From Clostridia bacterium (GTDB taxonomy: Bacteria > Bacillota > Clostridia > Oscillospirales > CAG-272), in contig JAFVRG010000009.1 of the NCBI GenBank assembly GCA_017504405.1, positions 1-49,383 of the forward strand: DNA of 49,383 bases, read 5' to 3'. The translations under genes were made by a program, and so were the position numbers. Below the pieces are notes generated by a model. The model did no database searches and had not been told where the DNA came from. It worked only from the letters and a program-made list of their open reading frames with translations. Numbering within the stretch: the stretch's first letter is position 1; each line of letters opens with the position of its first letter. Shown here piece by piece: positions 9,121-18,618 of this stretch.

Positions 9121-9136
9121 TTAGTATATTCCTTTC

Positions 9137-10204
9137 TTAAATAAAAATCCACATGAATAGCTTTGTCATCAAGAATCCGATAATTCCGCAACCGGGGAAG
9201 GTCAGAATCCAGGTCATAACCATATCCTTGACAACACCGAGATTTACAGAGGAGAAACGCTTTGCCGCACCTACACCCATGATAGAAGTGGTTTTTGCGT
9301 GGGTGGTGGATACGGGTATTCCGAATACCGAGCTGAACAAAAGCGAGGCGGAGGCGGCGAGGTCGGCGGAGAAGCCTTGATATTTCTCAACCTTAACCAT
9401 ATCCATTCCGACGGATTTTATAATCTTATCACCGCCAATGAGCGTTCCAAGCGACATTACGACAGAGCAGATGAGCATAAGCCAGATAAGGCTGCCGGTA
9501 TCAACCGTGCCCATTTCGGACGGGGACTTTCCGTTTACGAGGAAAATGCTGAGCATTATAACGCCCATAAACTTCTGTCCGTCCTGTGCGCCGTGCATGA
9601 AGCTCATGCCTGCCGCACCGAATATCTGTCCCGCACGGAAAATCTTCTCGGTCTTATCTCTCGTGACACGGCGGAACAAAAGCATAACACCCTTGCAGAT
9701 AATCCAACCGAGGGCAAAGCCCATAAATACCGAAATAACCATTCCGTAGAGGACCTTAACCCATTCACCACCGTTAACACCCTCTAAGCTTCCGTGCAGA
9801 GCAATAGCTCCGCCCGTGAGTCCTGCGATGAGTGCGTGGCTCTCGCTCGTGGGGATTCCGAAATACCACGCAAGTGTTGCCCATACAACAATTGCGAAGA
9901 GCGCGGCACTAAGGGCTACTATTGCCTCCCTTGAATTTGAACCGAAATCTACCATTTTTGTTATGGTTTCCGCAACCGTTGCGTTTATTATACTCATTAA
10001 AAAGACACCGAGGAAGTTAAAAACAGCGGCGAGCAAAATTGCGCCTCTCGGTGACATACATCTTGTAACAACGCAGGTTGCAATAGCGTTGGGGGCATCC
10101 GTCCAGCCGTTGACTAAAATTACGCCGAGCGTCATTATTACAGCAACGGTGAGGAGTGGATTTTGTGCCATTTGAGAAAGAAATCCTGTGAATGAAAAAT
10201 CCAT
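9137..10204 (-). CDS. pit: low-affinity inorganic phosphate transporter, PiT family, 355 aa
   Basis: Two copies of the PiT signature can be seen: GWTDAPNAIATCVVTRCMSP near residue 30-50 and GAQDGQKFMGVIML in the second half, along with GIPTSESHALIAGLTGGAIA and GIPVSTTHAKTTSIMGVGAA, the inverted-repeat GxP-S-T/E-SH motifs of PiT symporters. About ten membrane helices are predicted by eye. It imports phosphate (as metal-phosphate with H+ or Na+). It is the first gene of a minus-strand operon with its own promoter (10285-10313) and a GGAG site before ATG 10204. Confidence 0.93.
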   Translation of the reverse strand: MDFSFTGFLSQMAQNPLLTVAVIMTLGVILVNGWTDAPNAIATCVVTRCMSPRGAILLAAVFNFLGVFLMSIINATVAETITKMVDFGSNSREAIVALSAALFAIVVWATLAWYFGIPTSESHALIAGLTGGAIALHGSLEGVNGGEWVKVLYGMVISVFMGFALGWIICKGVMLLFRRVTRDKTEKIFRAGQIFGAAGMSFMHGAQDGQKFMGVIMLSIFLVNGKSPSEMGTVDTGSLIWLMLICSVVMSLGTLIGGDKIIKSVGMDMVKVEKYQGFSADLAASASLLFSSVFGIPVSTTHAKTTSIMGVGAAKRFSSVNLGVVKDMVMTWILTFPGCGIIGFLMTKLFMWIFI

Positions 10205-10284
10205 TTATTACTCCTTGTACTATAAATCGAGATAATTGAGAGCAGTGAAGGGCTACGCCTACCTGCACTTATCCATTCCAAATC

Positions 10285-10313
10285 ATTATAGCATAAAAAC
10301 TCTCAAAAATCAA
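10285..10313 (-). promoter_or_regulatory. promoter of the pit operon
   Basis: On the minus strand TTGATT (10313-10308) and TATAAT (10290-10285) are separated by 17 nt. The leader of about 75 nt contains an imperfect hairpin (GCAG...GGC-GTA-GCC...CTGC, around 10236-10262). Confidence 0.75.
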
Positions 10314-10364
10314 TACGAATTTTGCCGAAAAATGCTATTCGTCAATTATTACAATGGCGTTTGG

Positions 10365-10393
10365 TTGACAAAATGAATTAATTGTGCTATAAT
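10365..10393 (+). promoter_or_regulatory. consensus promoter of the NahK-like gene
   Basis: TTGACA (10365-10370), a 17-nt spacer and TATAAT (10388-10393): a full match to the sigma-A consensus, 59 nt before the chosen start at 10452. Confidence 0.9.
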
Positions 10394-10451
10394 AACAAGG
10401 TATTGATTTGGGGCAGCACAATTTAAATCAGTTATGCTTTGTGAGGTAAAA

Positions 10452-11558
10452 ATGGAAAATATCAATGAAAAATTCAAGCAGCTGTGTGATGTTTTCGGCA
10501 TAAAAGGCACAGTAAAGGAGTCCTCTGTAATCTCCAACGGTAATATCAATACCACTTACGACGTGCAAATAGAGGAAGCAGACGGACTGAAAAGATATGT
10601 TTTTCAGAAGCTGAATATTTTTGTTTTCAAAAATCCCAAGAGGATAATGAGCAATATCGAATACATAACCGAGCATATAGCAGAAAAGCTCGAGGAGGCG
10701 GGAGAGAGCCGTGATGAGGTTATGCATTTTCTCCATACCGCAAGCGGCAAGAATTATTATATGGAGGATCAGGGCTTCTGGAGAATTTCCGAGTACGTTT
10801 CAAACACCGTTGCAATCAATGCCTCGGATGATTTGAACAAGCTGCGTGAGGCGGGTAGAGCATTTGGAAGATTTCAGACTATGCTCTCCGATTTTGATGC
10901 CACCTCGCTTTATGAAACTATACCGAACTTTCATAACACGCGGAGCCGTATAGCGGTATTTCTCCGTCACGTTAACGAGGATCCGTGCGGCAGGGTAGAG
11001 CTCGTCCTTGATGAAATAGAGAGAATCAAGAGGTTAAGACCCCTTGCAATTCGTCTTAATGAGCTGCTTGATTCTCAGGAGCTGCCGCTCCGTGTAACTC
11101 ATAACGATACAAAGATAAATAACGTTCTTTTCGATAGGGATACGGGAGAGGCAAAAACCGTAATCGACCTTGATACCGTAATGCCCGGGCTTGTAGCGCA
11201 CGATTTTGGCGATGCTATACGCTTTGCCGCAAATACCGCTATGGAGGATGAGCCCGATTTGTCGAAGGTCTCGCTCGATATGAATAAATTCAGAGCATTT
11301 GCAGAAGGCTTTATACCCGAAATCGTGTCAACCCTGACGGAAACTGAAATCAGCACCATGGCACTTGGCGCATTTGTGATGACTGTGGAGCTTGCTGTCC
11401 GTTTCCTTGACGATTATATAACGGGAGATGCGTATTTTAAGACGCTTTACCGTGAGCATAACCTTGTGCGTGCCCGCTGCCAGCTTCACCTCGCAGAGGA
11501 TATGTACAATAAGCTTGACGAAATGAATAAAATAATTTCGGATATAGCGAAATCATAA
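10452..11558 (+). CDS. APH-fold sugar kinase, N-acetylhexosamine 1-kinase (NahK)-like, 368 aa
   Basis: The fold is that of aminoglycoside-phosphotransferase-like kinases. A nucleotide-loop motif ISNGNINTTYDVQ is near residue 25-37; the catalytic loop reads RVTHNDTKINNVLFD and the metal site VIDLDTVMPGLVAHDFGDAIRF. These two motifs match the NahK group, which phosphorylates GlcNAc/GalNAc at C1 to feed the sugar-nucleotide pool in the lacto-N-biose route. The ATG at 10452 is preferred over an in-frame ATG at 10434 because GTGAGG lies 7 nt before it while the upstream ATG has no site. No lacto-N-biose phosphorylase (GH112) is nearby; the neighbours are a beta-galactosidase and an alpha-mannosidase. 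Other phosphotransferase substrates remain possible. Confidence 0.8.
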   Translation: MENINEKFKQLCDVFGIKGTVKESSVISNGNINTTYDVQIEEADGLKRYVFQKLNIFVFKNPKRIMSNIEYITEHIAEKLEEAGESRDEVMHFLHTASGKNYYMEDQGFWRISEYVSNTVAINASDDLNKLREAGRAFGRFQTMLSDFDATSLYETIPNFHNTRSRIAVFLRHVNEDPCGRVELVLDEIERIKRLRPLAIRLNELLDSQELPLRVTHNDTKINNVLFDRDTGEAKTVIDLDTVMPGLVAHDFGDAIRFAANTAMEDEPDLSKVSLDMNKFRAFAEGFIPEIVSTLTETEISTMALGAFVMTVELAVRFLDDYITGDAYFKTLYREHNLVRARCQLHLAEDMYNKLDEMNKIISDIAKS

Positions 11559-11563
11559 GCAAT

Positions 11564-11588
11564 GCGCCCCTTGATTGGGGCGCTTTTT
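11564..11588 (+). terminator. intrinsic terminator after the NahK-like gene
   Basis: Stem GCGCCCC / GGGGCGC, loop TTGATT, then TTTTT. It separates the kinase from the glycosidase operon. Confidence 0.88.
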
Positions 11589-11612
11589 GTTATCAAACTT
11601 TCGGAAAATCTA

Positions 11613-11640
11613 TTGCTTTTTGTGATAAATATGCTAAAAT
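11613..11640 (+). promoter_or_regulatory. probable promoter of the GH42 operon
   Basis: TTGCTT (11613-11618) and TAAAAT (11635-11640) with a 16-nt spacer, about 40 nt before the GH42 start. Confidence 0.5.
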
Positions 11641-11679
11641 ATATGTGTATACTGATTTTTTAACTATACGGAGAAAGAC

Positions 11680-13713
11680 ATGAAAAAAAAGTATTTTAAT
11701 AAGGATTTTCCCACATTGCTTCACGGAGCTGATTACAACCCTGAGCAGTGGGTGGATACAAAAGAGATCTGGGACGAGGATATGCGTCTTATGAAGCTTG
11801 CATCGGTTAACGAGGCGAGCGTTGGCATATTCTCATGGAGTGTGCTCGAGCCCAGAGAAAATGAATATCATTTTGAAATTTTTGATGAAATTTTGGATAA
11901 AATATACAATAACGGAGGCAGAGTTATTCTTGCAACTCCCTCGGGAGCACGTCCTGTATGGATGGCGAAAAAATATCCCGAGGTGCTCCGTACAAATGAG
12001 CGTGGCGAGAAAATGCTGTACGGCGGTCGCCATAACCATTGCCTCACATCCCCCTATTACCGCAAGAAGGTTAGGGAGATGAACACCCGCCTCTCCGAAC
12101 GCTACGGCAAGCATCCTGCGGTTATCGGTTGGCATATTTCAAACGAGTACAGCGGCGAGTGCTTCTGCCCGTTGTGTCAGGATGCTTTTCACAAATTTCT
12201 CGCAAAAAAATACGGTGATATAGACAAGCTCAACTTTGAGTGGTGGAACACCTTCTGGAGCCATCGCTTCAATTCATTTGAAGAGATTGATGCGCCCTCG
12301 CCGCTCGGCGACACCTATTCGGCGCTTTACCTTGATTGGCAACGCTTCGTAACCGAGCAGACTGCGAGCTTTATAAAAAATGAGGTAGAGGCGGTTCGCA
12401 CGCACTCAACTCTGCCCGTAACCGCTAATTTCATGCAGCATTATACTCAGCTCAATTATTGGGCTATGGAGCAGGAGCTCGATGCTGTATCCTGGGACAG
12501 TTATCCCGATTGGCATCACGATGCCGCAAACGATCTTCCTCATACGGCGGCAGATATAGCTTTTGTACACGATACGTACAGGGCTATGAAGCAGAAGCCG
12601 TTTTTGCTCATGGAGAGTACGCCGAGCCTTGTTAACTGGAATGAATATAATAAGTTAAAGCGTCCGGGCATGCATAAATTAGCCTCGATACAGGCAGTTG
12701 CACACGGAGCAGATTCTGTCCAGTATTTCCAGTGGCGTAAATCACGTGGCTCGCTCGAGAAGTTTCACGGCGCAGTGATTGACCACAATCCTACCGAGAA
12801 CACGAGAGTTTTCCGTGACGTTGCCGAGGTTGGCAGTTTTTTGAGAAAAATTGACGGCTGCGCAGGCACTATGCCAAAGGTTGAGGTTGCTCTGATTTTC
12901 GATACCGAAAACGAGTGGGCTCTGTCAAAGGCTCAGGCATTCTGCCGTTCCAACAAGAAATATTATGACACCTGCTTTAAGTTCTATTTCGCCCTTTGGC
13001 AGCGTGGAATTGCAGTCGATATAATTGACGCAAACCGTCCCATAGACGGATACAAAATGGTTGTAGCTCCGATGCTCTATATGGTGAAGGAGGAAACGAT
13101 TTCAAAGCTTGAAAGCTATGTGAAAAACGGCGGTACGCTCGTCAGCACCTATATTACGGGAATGGTAAACGAAAACGACCTTTGCTATCTTAACGGCTTC
13201 CCCGCAAATGAGCTTGGCAATGTTTTCGGCTTGGTGAGCGAGGAGGTAGATACCCTTTTCCCCGAGGATAGCAATTTTATTGCCTACAAGGGCGAAGAAT
13301 ACCCTGTACACGATTATTGCGAGCGCATTCATCCAAAGGATGGGGCAGAGGTGCTCGCATATTACGCAAAAGATTTTTACGCAGGTGAGCCTGCACTTGT
13401 TAAGAACAAGTACGGAAAAGGTGAGGCGTACTATTTTGCCGCACGTGACGACGGCGAGCTTTCGGATAAGATAATCTCCGAGCTAGCAGAGTCGCTTTCG
13501 CTGTCCGTTGATTTTGAAAATCTCCCTTACGGTGTTACCTCGCATAGCAGAGAATGTGACGGTGAAAAGTACATTTTTGTTGAAAATTATAATGTTTTCC
13601 CTGTGACTGTCAAGAATAACAGAGAAATGCTCGACCTTGAAACGGGAGCTACCGTTAAGGGTGATATTGAGCTTGATAAATACGGAGTCAGGGTTTTTCT
13701 CGTCAAAAAGTAA
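11680..13713 (+). CDS. beta-galactosidase, GH42, 677 aa
   Basis: The family signature is clear from residue 14 on: HGADYNPEQW, then LMKLASVNEASVGIFSWS. The acid/base glutamate is Glu156 in GWHISNEYSGE and the nucleophile Glu312 in LLMESTPSLVNW. CFCPLC (161-166) belongs to the zinc cluster found in many GH42 enzymes. A trimerisation (class I amidotransferase-like) domain and a small beta domain follow. Full length, no signal peptide, so it acts on imported beta-galactosides such as lacto-N-biose or galacto-oligosaccharides. GGAG precedes the ATG. It leads a plus-strand operon with a metallophosphoesterase, GH38 and an alcohol dehydrogenase. Confidence 0.95.
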   Translation: MKKKYFNKDFPTLLHGADYNPEQWVDTKEIWDEDMRLMKLASVNEASVGIFSWSVLEPRENEYHFEIFDEILDKIYNNGGRVILATPSGARPVWMAKKYPEVLRTNERGEKMLYGGRHNHCLTSPYYRKKVREMNTRLSERYGKHPAVIGWHISNEYSGECFCPLCQDAFHKFLAKKYGDIDKLNFEWWNTFWSHRFNSFEEIDAPSPLGDTYSALYLDWQRFVTEQTASFIKNEVEAVRTHSTLPVTANFMQHYTQLNYWAMEQELDAVSWDSYPDWHHDAANDLPHTAADIAFVHDTYRAMKQKPFLLMESTPSLVNWNEYNKLKRPGMHKLASIQAVAHGADSVQYFQWRKSRGSLEKFHGAVIDHNPTENTRVFRDVAEVGSFLRKIDGCAGTMPKVEVALIFDTENEWALSKAQAFCRSNKKYYDTCFKFYFALWQRGIAVDIIDANRPIDGYKMVVAPMLYMVKEETISKLESYVKNGGTLVSTYITGMVNENDLCYLNGFPANELGNVFGLVSEEVDTLFPEDSNFIAYKGEEYPVHDYCERIHPKDGAEVLAYYAKDFYAGEPALVKNKYGKGEAYYFAARDDGELSDKIISELAESLSLSVDFENLPYGVTSHSRECDGEKYIFVENYNVFPVTVKNNREMLDLETGATVKGDIELDKYGVRVFLVKK

Positions 13714-13735
13714 TTTATAACATAGCGAGGATTTT

Positions 13736-14863
13736 ATGTGGATAGTATATCTTGCAGCTACTGCCGTGTGTCTTGGCATATCGTTTTATATGTACCGATT
13801 TGTCAGACGTATTGCGGTGACTGCTGGGCTTGATAGCGAGAAGAAACGGGTTAAAATTCCCCTTATGCTTGCAGGTCTTGCACTTGGGCTTTCGTGTCTG
13901 AATATTTCCTCGGTGATAACCGTTGTGATACTCCACCTGTTTTTCCTCGCTCTTACCGTTCAGCTTGTAAATTTCATTTTTAAAAAAGCGTTTCGCAAAA
14001 GGTATTCGGACGGTTTTTCCCTGTGGAAAAAGATATACGGACTCTGTATTATTCCCATTTTTCTCACAGCGGGTATACTTATTTTCGGATATATCAATAT
14101 GAACAACGTTGTTTCCACCGAATACTCGGTAAAAACGGATAAAAATATAAGGGCTGAGGGGTATAAAATAGCACTTATAGCAGACGTTCATTACGGAATT
14201 TCGCTTGACTATGACGAGCTGTACGAAAAATGCAGAGAAATAGATGCACAGAACCCCGATATAGTTGTTCTTTGCGGTGATATAGTTGACAATTCCACAA
14301 CGAAAGAGGGACTTAATGAGCTATTCGGCGCACTCGGCAGTATTCGTTCAAATTTTGGCACGTTCTACGTTTTCGGCAATCACGACCGACCTACGAAATT
14401 ACTTTCGGCGAATTTTAACGAAAACGACCTTGTTTCTGCCATAACCTCCAACGGCATCACAATTCTTAAGGATGCAGTTTATGAAATAAATGGCGAGCTG
14501 ACGCTCGTGGGCAGAGAGGATAGGAGCGCATCACGGCAAAAAGAGCGTGCATCGCTTGAAAGCCTTTTGTTCTCGCTTGACAGGGAGAGTTATATCCTCA
14601 CCCTCGACCACCAGCCGTGCGAATATGAGGAGAATTCGAGGAGCGGCGTTGACCTTATTCTGTCGGGACACACTCACGCAGGACAGTTCTTTCCCGTGAA
14701 TTTGTTACAGCAAATAATAAAATTCAATGATGCGGTTTACGGACACTATTTCGTAGGTGAAAATACGCAGGCGATAGTCACCTCGGGCTTCGCAGGTTGG
14801 GGGTATCCTATGAAAACAGTGGCAAATTCCGAGTATGTGATAATAAACATTCAGGGCAAATAA
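13736..14863 (+). CDS. membrane-anchored metallophosphoesterase (YkuE/YaeI type), 375 aa
   Basis: About four hydrophobic helices occupy residues 1-125, then a calcineurin-like phosphoesterase domain carries all five motifs: IADVHYG (D and H), LCGDIVDN, FGNHDR, LDHQP and ILSGHTHAGQFF. Members hydrolyse phosphodiesters or pyrophosphates; related YkuE acts at the cell surface. The active domain is probably extracytoplasmic or at the membrane face. It starts 22 nt after GH42 with a GAGG site and is followed at 56 nt by GH38, so it is co-transcribed with glycosidases, an odd place for it. The true substrate is not known. Confidence 0.88.
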   Translation: MWIVYLAATAVCLGISFYMYRFVRRIAVTAGLDSEKKRVKIPLMLAGLALGLSCLNISSVITVVILHLFFLALTVQLVNFIFKKAFRKRYSDGFSLWKKIYGLCIIPIFLTAGILIFGYINMNNVVSTEYSVKTDKNIRAEGYKIALIADVHYGISLDYDELYEKCREIDAQNPDIVVLCGDIVDNSTTKEGLNELFGALGSIRSNFGTFYVFGNHDRPTKLLSANFNENDLVSAITSNGITILKDAVYEINGELTLVGREDRSASRQKERASLESLLFSLDRESYILTLDHQPCEYEENSRSGVDLILSGHTHAGQFFPVNLLQQIIKFNDAVYGHYFVGENTQAIVTSGFAGWGYPMKTVANSEYVIINIQGK

Positions 14864-14919
14864 AAAAGTCAGGACATATGTCGGTGATATAAGAAAAGCA
14901 TCGACTGTTGGAGTCTAAT

Positions 14920-17211
14920 ATGAGAAAGCTTTATATGATAGGAAATACCCATTTTGACCCGGTGTGGCTATGGAAATGGGATGAGGCTATGGCATCTGTA
15001 CGAGCCACCTTCCGTGCGGCGCTCGATAGAATGAAGGAGAATGATAAATTCATTTATTCCTTTGCAACACCGCCCGTTTTTGAATGGATAAGAAAAACCG
15101 ACCCCGAAATGTTTGAGGAAATTAAGGCACGTGTAGCCGAGGGACGCTGGGATCTCGCAGAGGGCTGGTGGCTCCAACCCGATTGCTACGGAGCAACGGG
15201 CGAGAGCTACGTGCGTCAGGGACTTTACGGACAGCGCTATCTTATGGAGCATTTTGGCAAATATAGCGATACCGTATTTAATATTGACAGCTTCGGTCAC
15301 AGCCCGATGCTGCCTCAGATACTTAAAAAGAGTAAAATCAGCAATTACTGCTTTGTCCGCCCCGAAAAGCATCATATTGAGCTTAAAAATCCGCTTTTTA
15401 ACTGGAAAAGTGCTGACGGAAGTGCCGTCACCGCCTACCGTGCCCATAAGGCGTATGAGTATGAGTGGCAGAACACGGTAAAGGAGCTTGCGCCCGATGA
15501 GGACGCTCTGGTTGTGTATGGCGTTACCGACCACGGCGGTGCGCCGACCAAGAAGGCTATTGCGGAGATAGAGGCAGATGCAGAGGCTGAATTTTCCACC
15601 GTCAGCGGTTTTTTTGACGACCACAGCACCGATTATACGGTGGATTTTGAGCTTCTGACGGGAGATTTCGGACCTTATTCAAATTACAGTAAAATAAAAA
15701 AGCTCAACAGAATTGCCGAATATGCCGTTCTTAACGCTGAGAAATCCTCGCTCATTGCTGATAAAAACGACACCGAGAAATTAACAGAGGTATGGAAGGA
15801 TATATTATTTAACCAATTCCACGATATTCTCGGCGGTGCGTGTATAAAGGATGCGTATTTCGATGCGGAAAATATGTACGGCAGAGCGATTTCAACCGCA
15901 AACGAGATTATGCACGTAAATCTCCAATCAGTCACCCGTAAAATTAAAATGCCGGGCAAAAATCCCGACAATATATGGAATATCGTAGTTTGGAATCTAA
16001 ACGGCTCGGAGTATGACGGATATATCGAGGTGGAGGTTCAGTGGGTTCACGAATTTCCTTGGTATGACAAGGGAATTTGCCTTGAGGATGCCGAGGGAAA
16101 CCGCTATCCCTGCCAGATAATCAGGGAAAAATCGGTGATACCCAGATTCCGTTCGAGATTTATTTTCAAGGCAAAAATCCCCCCTGTGGGCTATAAAGCG
16201 TTTAAGCTGATAAAAACCGAGGAGGACGTTGTTAAAAAAGCGGTTGACCCTTATAAAATTGAAACAGACAGGCTCTGCGTTGAATTTTCCGAAAACGGCA
16301 CTGTGAAGCGGGTTGTGAGCAAGCTGACAGGGAAAGCTGTTGCCAAAAATCTCTTTATCCCCGCAGTATGTGAGGATAAGGGAGATACCTGGTGCTTTAA
16401 TATTGAAAAATATGAGCCCGTGCCCTCATATTTTGATTTTTGTGGCTTTAAGATTATTGAGCCAGGCGAGCATCTGACGGAAATTAAGGCAACGTACAAA
16501 TATAACTCATCGGTGTTGGAGATTTATTACCGTTTTTATAATGATTCTGAATACTTTGATGTACGTTACAGAGCGAATTGGGAGGAAAAGCATAAGGTTT
16601 TGAAGCTCGAGCTTGACGCAAAGAATGAGCGACACACGGTTGCAGTCCCCGCAGGCTCAGTCGAGCGAGGCGAAAATCCTGCCGATGTGCCTCTCGGGGC
16701 GTGGATATCCGTTGACGGATATACGGTAGCTCCTACGTCGGTTTTTGCGTATAATCTTCATAACCAAAGGCTCGGTTTAACACTTTTGAGAAGTGCGATT
16801 TACGGCGATTTACGCCTGTCCGAGCTTGATGATGAGATTGATCACGATATTATTGACAGAGGAATTGTAGAGGGCTCACTTCGCATAGGCTTTGACGGTT
16901 CAACGTGGACAATGGCTGAGCAGTTTAACAACCCGCCCATTGTTATTGATGAGGCAAATCACGCAGGCGAGTTTGATGCTAATGGCAGCTATTGCAGCGT
17001 GTCCGACAACGGCGTGCTTGTCAGTGCGTGGAAGCGTACAGAGGAGGGCAATGCTCAAATTATTCGTCTTATCGAATGTGACGGCAGAGAAAAAACGCTC
17101 TCAGTTGATGTGCAGGGCAAGGAATACTCCACGCAAATATCTCCTTACGAGATAAAAACCTTAAAAATTGAAAATGGAAAAATCTCAACAGTAGATATGC
17201 TCGAAAAATAA
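14920..17211 (+). CDS. alpha-mannosidase, GH38, 763 aa
   Basis: The N-terminal catalytic domain begins IGNTHFDPVWLWKWDEAMAS, with zinc ligands His11 and Asp13; Asp123 in NIDSFGHSPMLPQ is the nucleophile and zinc ligand, and the fourth ligand is in NQFHDILGG. The middle three-helix domain and C-terminal beta domains follow as expected. No signal peptide, so it removes mannose from imported mannosides (N-glycan or yeast mannan fragments). ATG 14920 is chosen because GGAG lies 6 nt upstream; a TTG 12 nt earlier would overlap that site. Third gene of the GH42 operon. Confidence 0.93.
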   Translation: MRKLYMIGNTHFDPVWLWKWDEAMASVRATFRAALDRMKENDKFIYSFATPPVFEWIRKTDPEMFEEIKARVAEGRWDLAEGWWLQPDCYGATGESYVRQGLYGQRYLMEHFGKYSDTVFNIDSFGHSPMLPQILKKSKISNYCFVRPEKHHIELKNPLFNWKSADGSAVTAYRAHKAYEYEWQNTVKELAPDEDALVVYGVTDHGGAPTKKAIAEIEADAEAEFSTVSGFFDDHSTDYTVDFELLTGDFGPYSNYSKIKKLNRIAEYAVLNAEKSSLIADKNDTEKLTEVWKDILFNQFHDILGGACIKDAYFDAENMYGRAISTANEIMHVNLQSVTRKIKMPGKNPDNIWNIVVWNLNGSEYDGYIEVEVQWVHEFPWYDKGICLEDAEGNRYPCQIIREKSVIPRFRSRFIFKAKIPPVGYKAFKLIKTEEDVVKKAVDPYKIETDRLCVEFSENGTVKRVVSKLTGKAVAKNLFIPAVCEDKGDTWCFNIEKYEPVPSYFDFCGFKIIEPGEHLTEIKATYKYNSSVLEIYYRFYNDSEYFDVRYRANWEEKHKVLKLELDAKNERHTVAVPAGSVERGENPADVPLGAWISVDGYTVAPTSVFAYNLHNQRLGLTLLRSAIYGDLRLSELDDEIDHDIIDRGIVEGSLRIGFDGSTWTMAEQFNNPPIVIDEANHAGEFDANGSYCSVSDNGVLVSAWKRTEEGNAQIIRLIECDGREKTLSVDVQGKEYSTQISPYEIKTLKIENGKISTVDMLEK

Positions 17212-17244
17212 ATAAACAGAATAAATTGATAAGGAAAAAAATAT

Positions 17245-18420
17245 ATGGATAACTTTACCTTTTGTTCCCCTACCTATTTTTCTTTTGGAAAAGATGCCGA
17301 AAACGGTACAGGCAGCCTTGTAAAGCGCTTTGGCGGAAGCAAGGTGCTCATTCACTACGGGGGAGGTAGCGTCAAGCGTTCGGGCCTTTTGGACAGAGTG
17401 AAGGCTTCTCTTGAAAAAGAGAAAATTGAATATGTCGAGCTTGGCGGTGTACTACCCAATCCCAGAAGCGGTCTTGTATACGAGGGTATTGAGCTTTGTC
17501 GCAAGGAGGGCGTTGATTTCGTTCTGGCTGTCGGTGGCGGCAGCACGATTGACTCGTCAAAGGCAATTGCGGCAGGCACCGTGTATGACGGAGATTTTTG
17601 GGATTTTTACTGTGGCAAGCCGATGGATAAGGCCCTGCCCGTAGGCGTGGTACTCACTATTTCTGCCGCAGGTAGCGAAGGCAGTGCGGATACGGTAATC
17701 ACTCACGAAAACGGAATGCTGAAGCGAGGCGCAGGCGGTGATGCTGTACGTCCCAAATTCAGTATTCTGAATCCTGCGCTCACGCAGACGCTATCCGCAT
17801 ATCAAACCGCATGCGGAATCACCGACATTATGGCTCACCTCTATGAGCGTTACCTCACAAATACCAAAGAGGTTGAGGTAACAGACAGAATGATAGAAGC
17901 GCTCCTCCTCACAATGGTGCATGAGGGCCCCCGTGTCATTGCAGACCCCAATAATTACGAGGCACGTGCTAATATTATGTGGGCGGGTACTATGGCGCAC
18001 AATCAGTCCTGCGGCGTAGGCCGTTCGCAGGACTGGGCGAGTCATAGCATCGAGCACGAGCTTTCTGCGCTATATGACTGTGCTCACGGCGCAGGTCTTG
18101 CCGTTGTTATGCCCGCAGTTTTCACCTACAATATGAGTCATGACGTTATGCGTTTTGCTCAGGTGGCTGTTCGTGTATGGGGATGTCAGATGGATTTCGC
18201 CCATCCCGAGGTTACCGCAAAAGCGGGAATTGAGGCGTTTCGCAGCTTCTTGATTTCTATCGGCATGCCTAAGAATTTTGAGGAGCTGGGTGCTAAGGAA
18301 GAGGATATCCCCTATATGGTTAAGACTCTTTGCTATGGCAACGGAAGAAACGGAACCGTCGGTGGCTTTGTGGAGCTCAATGAAGATGATTGCACAAAGA
18401 TTTATCGTATGATGCTGTAA
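17245..18420 (+). CDS. iron-containing alcohol dehydrogenase (BdhA/YqhD type), 391 aa
   Basis: NAD(P)-binding GGGSTIDSSKAIAAG is near residues 99-113. The metal site is spread over DIMAHLYERYL, SHSIEHELSALYDCAHGAG and the following histidine, as in group III Fe-alcohol dehydrogenases. Start region FTFCSPTYFSFGKDAE is typical of NADPH-dependent butanol dehydrogenase/YqhD-like proteins that reduce aldehydes. It follows GH38 by 33 nt with an AAGGA site and ends the operon before a strong terminator. It may reoxidise cofactors or detoxify aldehydes during sugar fermentation. Confidence 0.92.
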   Translation: MDNFTFCSPTYFSFGKDAENGTGSLVKRFGGSKVLIHYGGGSVKRSGLLDRVKASLEKEKIEYVELGGVLPNPRSGLVYEGIELCRKEGVDFVLAVGGGSTIDSSKAIAAGTVYDGDFWDFYCGKPMDKALPVGVVLTISAAGSEGSADTVITHENGMLKRGAGGDAVRPKFSILNPALTQTLSAYQTACGITDIMAHLYERYLTNTKEVEVTDRMIEALLLTMVHEGPRVIADPNNYEARANIMWAGTMAHNQSCGVGRSQDWASHSIEHELSALYDCAHGAGLAVVMPAVFTYNMSHDVMRFAQVAVRVWGCQMDFAHPEVTAKAGIEAFRSFLISIGMPKNFEELGAKEEDIPYMVKTLCYGNGRNGTVGGFVELNEDDCTKIYRMML

Positions 18421-18489
18421 TACTTAAATCTCTTTCGTACAATTTCCCGATTTGCACACGTATAGTGCCGTTTTAATTGGCAAACAAAA

Positions 18490-18514
18490 AACCATCCACT
18501 AAGGATGGTTTTTT
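18490..18514. terminator. bidirectional intrinsic terminator
   Basis: Stem AACCATCC / GGATGGTT, loop ACTAA, with T runs on both strands. It ends the GH42-to-dehydrogenase operon and can also stop the GH78-like gene coming from the right. Confidence 0.85.
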
Positions 18515-18618
18515 GTTATTGTAGGGATGAGTAATCAACTACGGTGAGGATTTTTCGCCGAGCCGCTTCTGATAATTGGTTGAGGGCTCTGAACAACCTT
18601 CATCTCCTCCAAATGCTT

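Noticed and set aside
10434..10451. Upstream ATG as start of the NahK-like gene
   Set aside because: It lacks a ribosome binding site, and the GAGG site lies between it and the next in-frame ATG.
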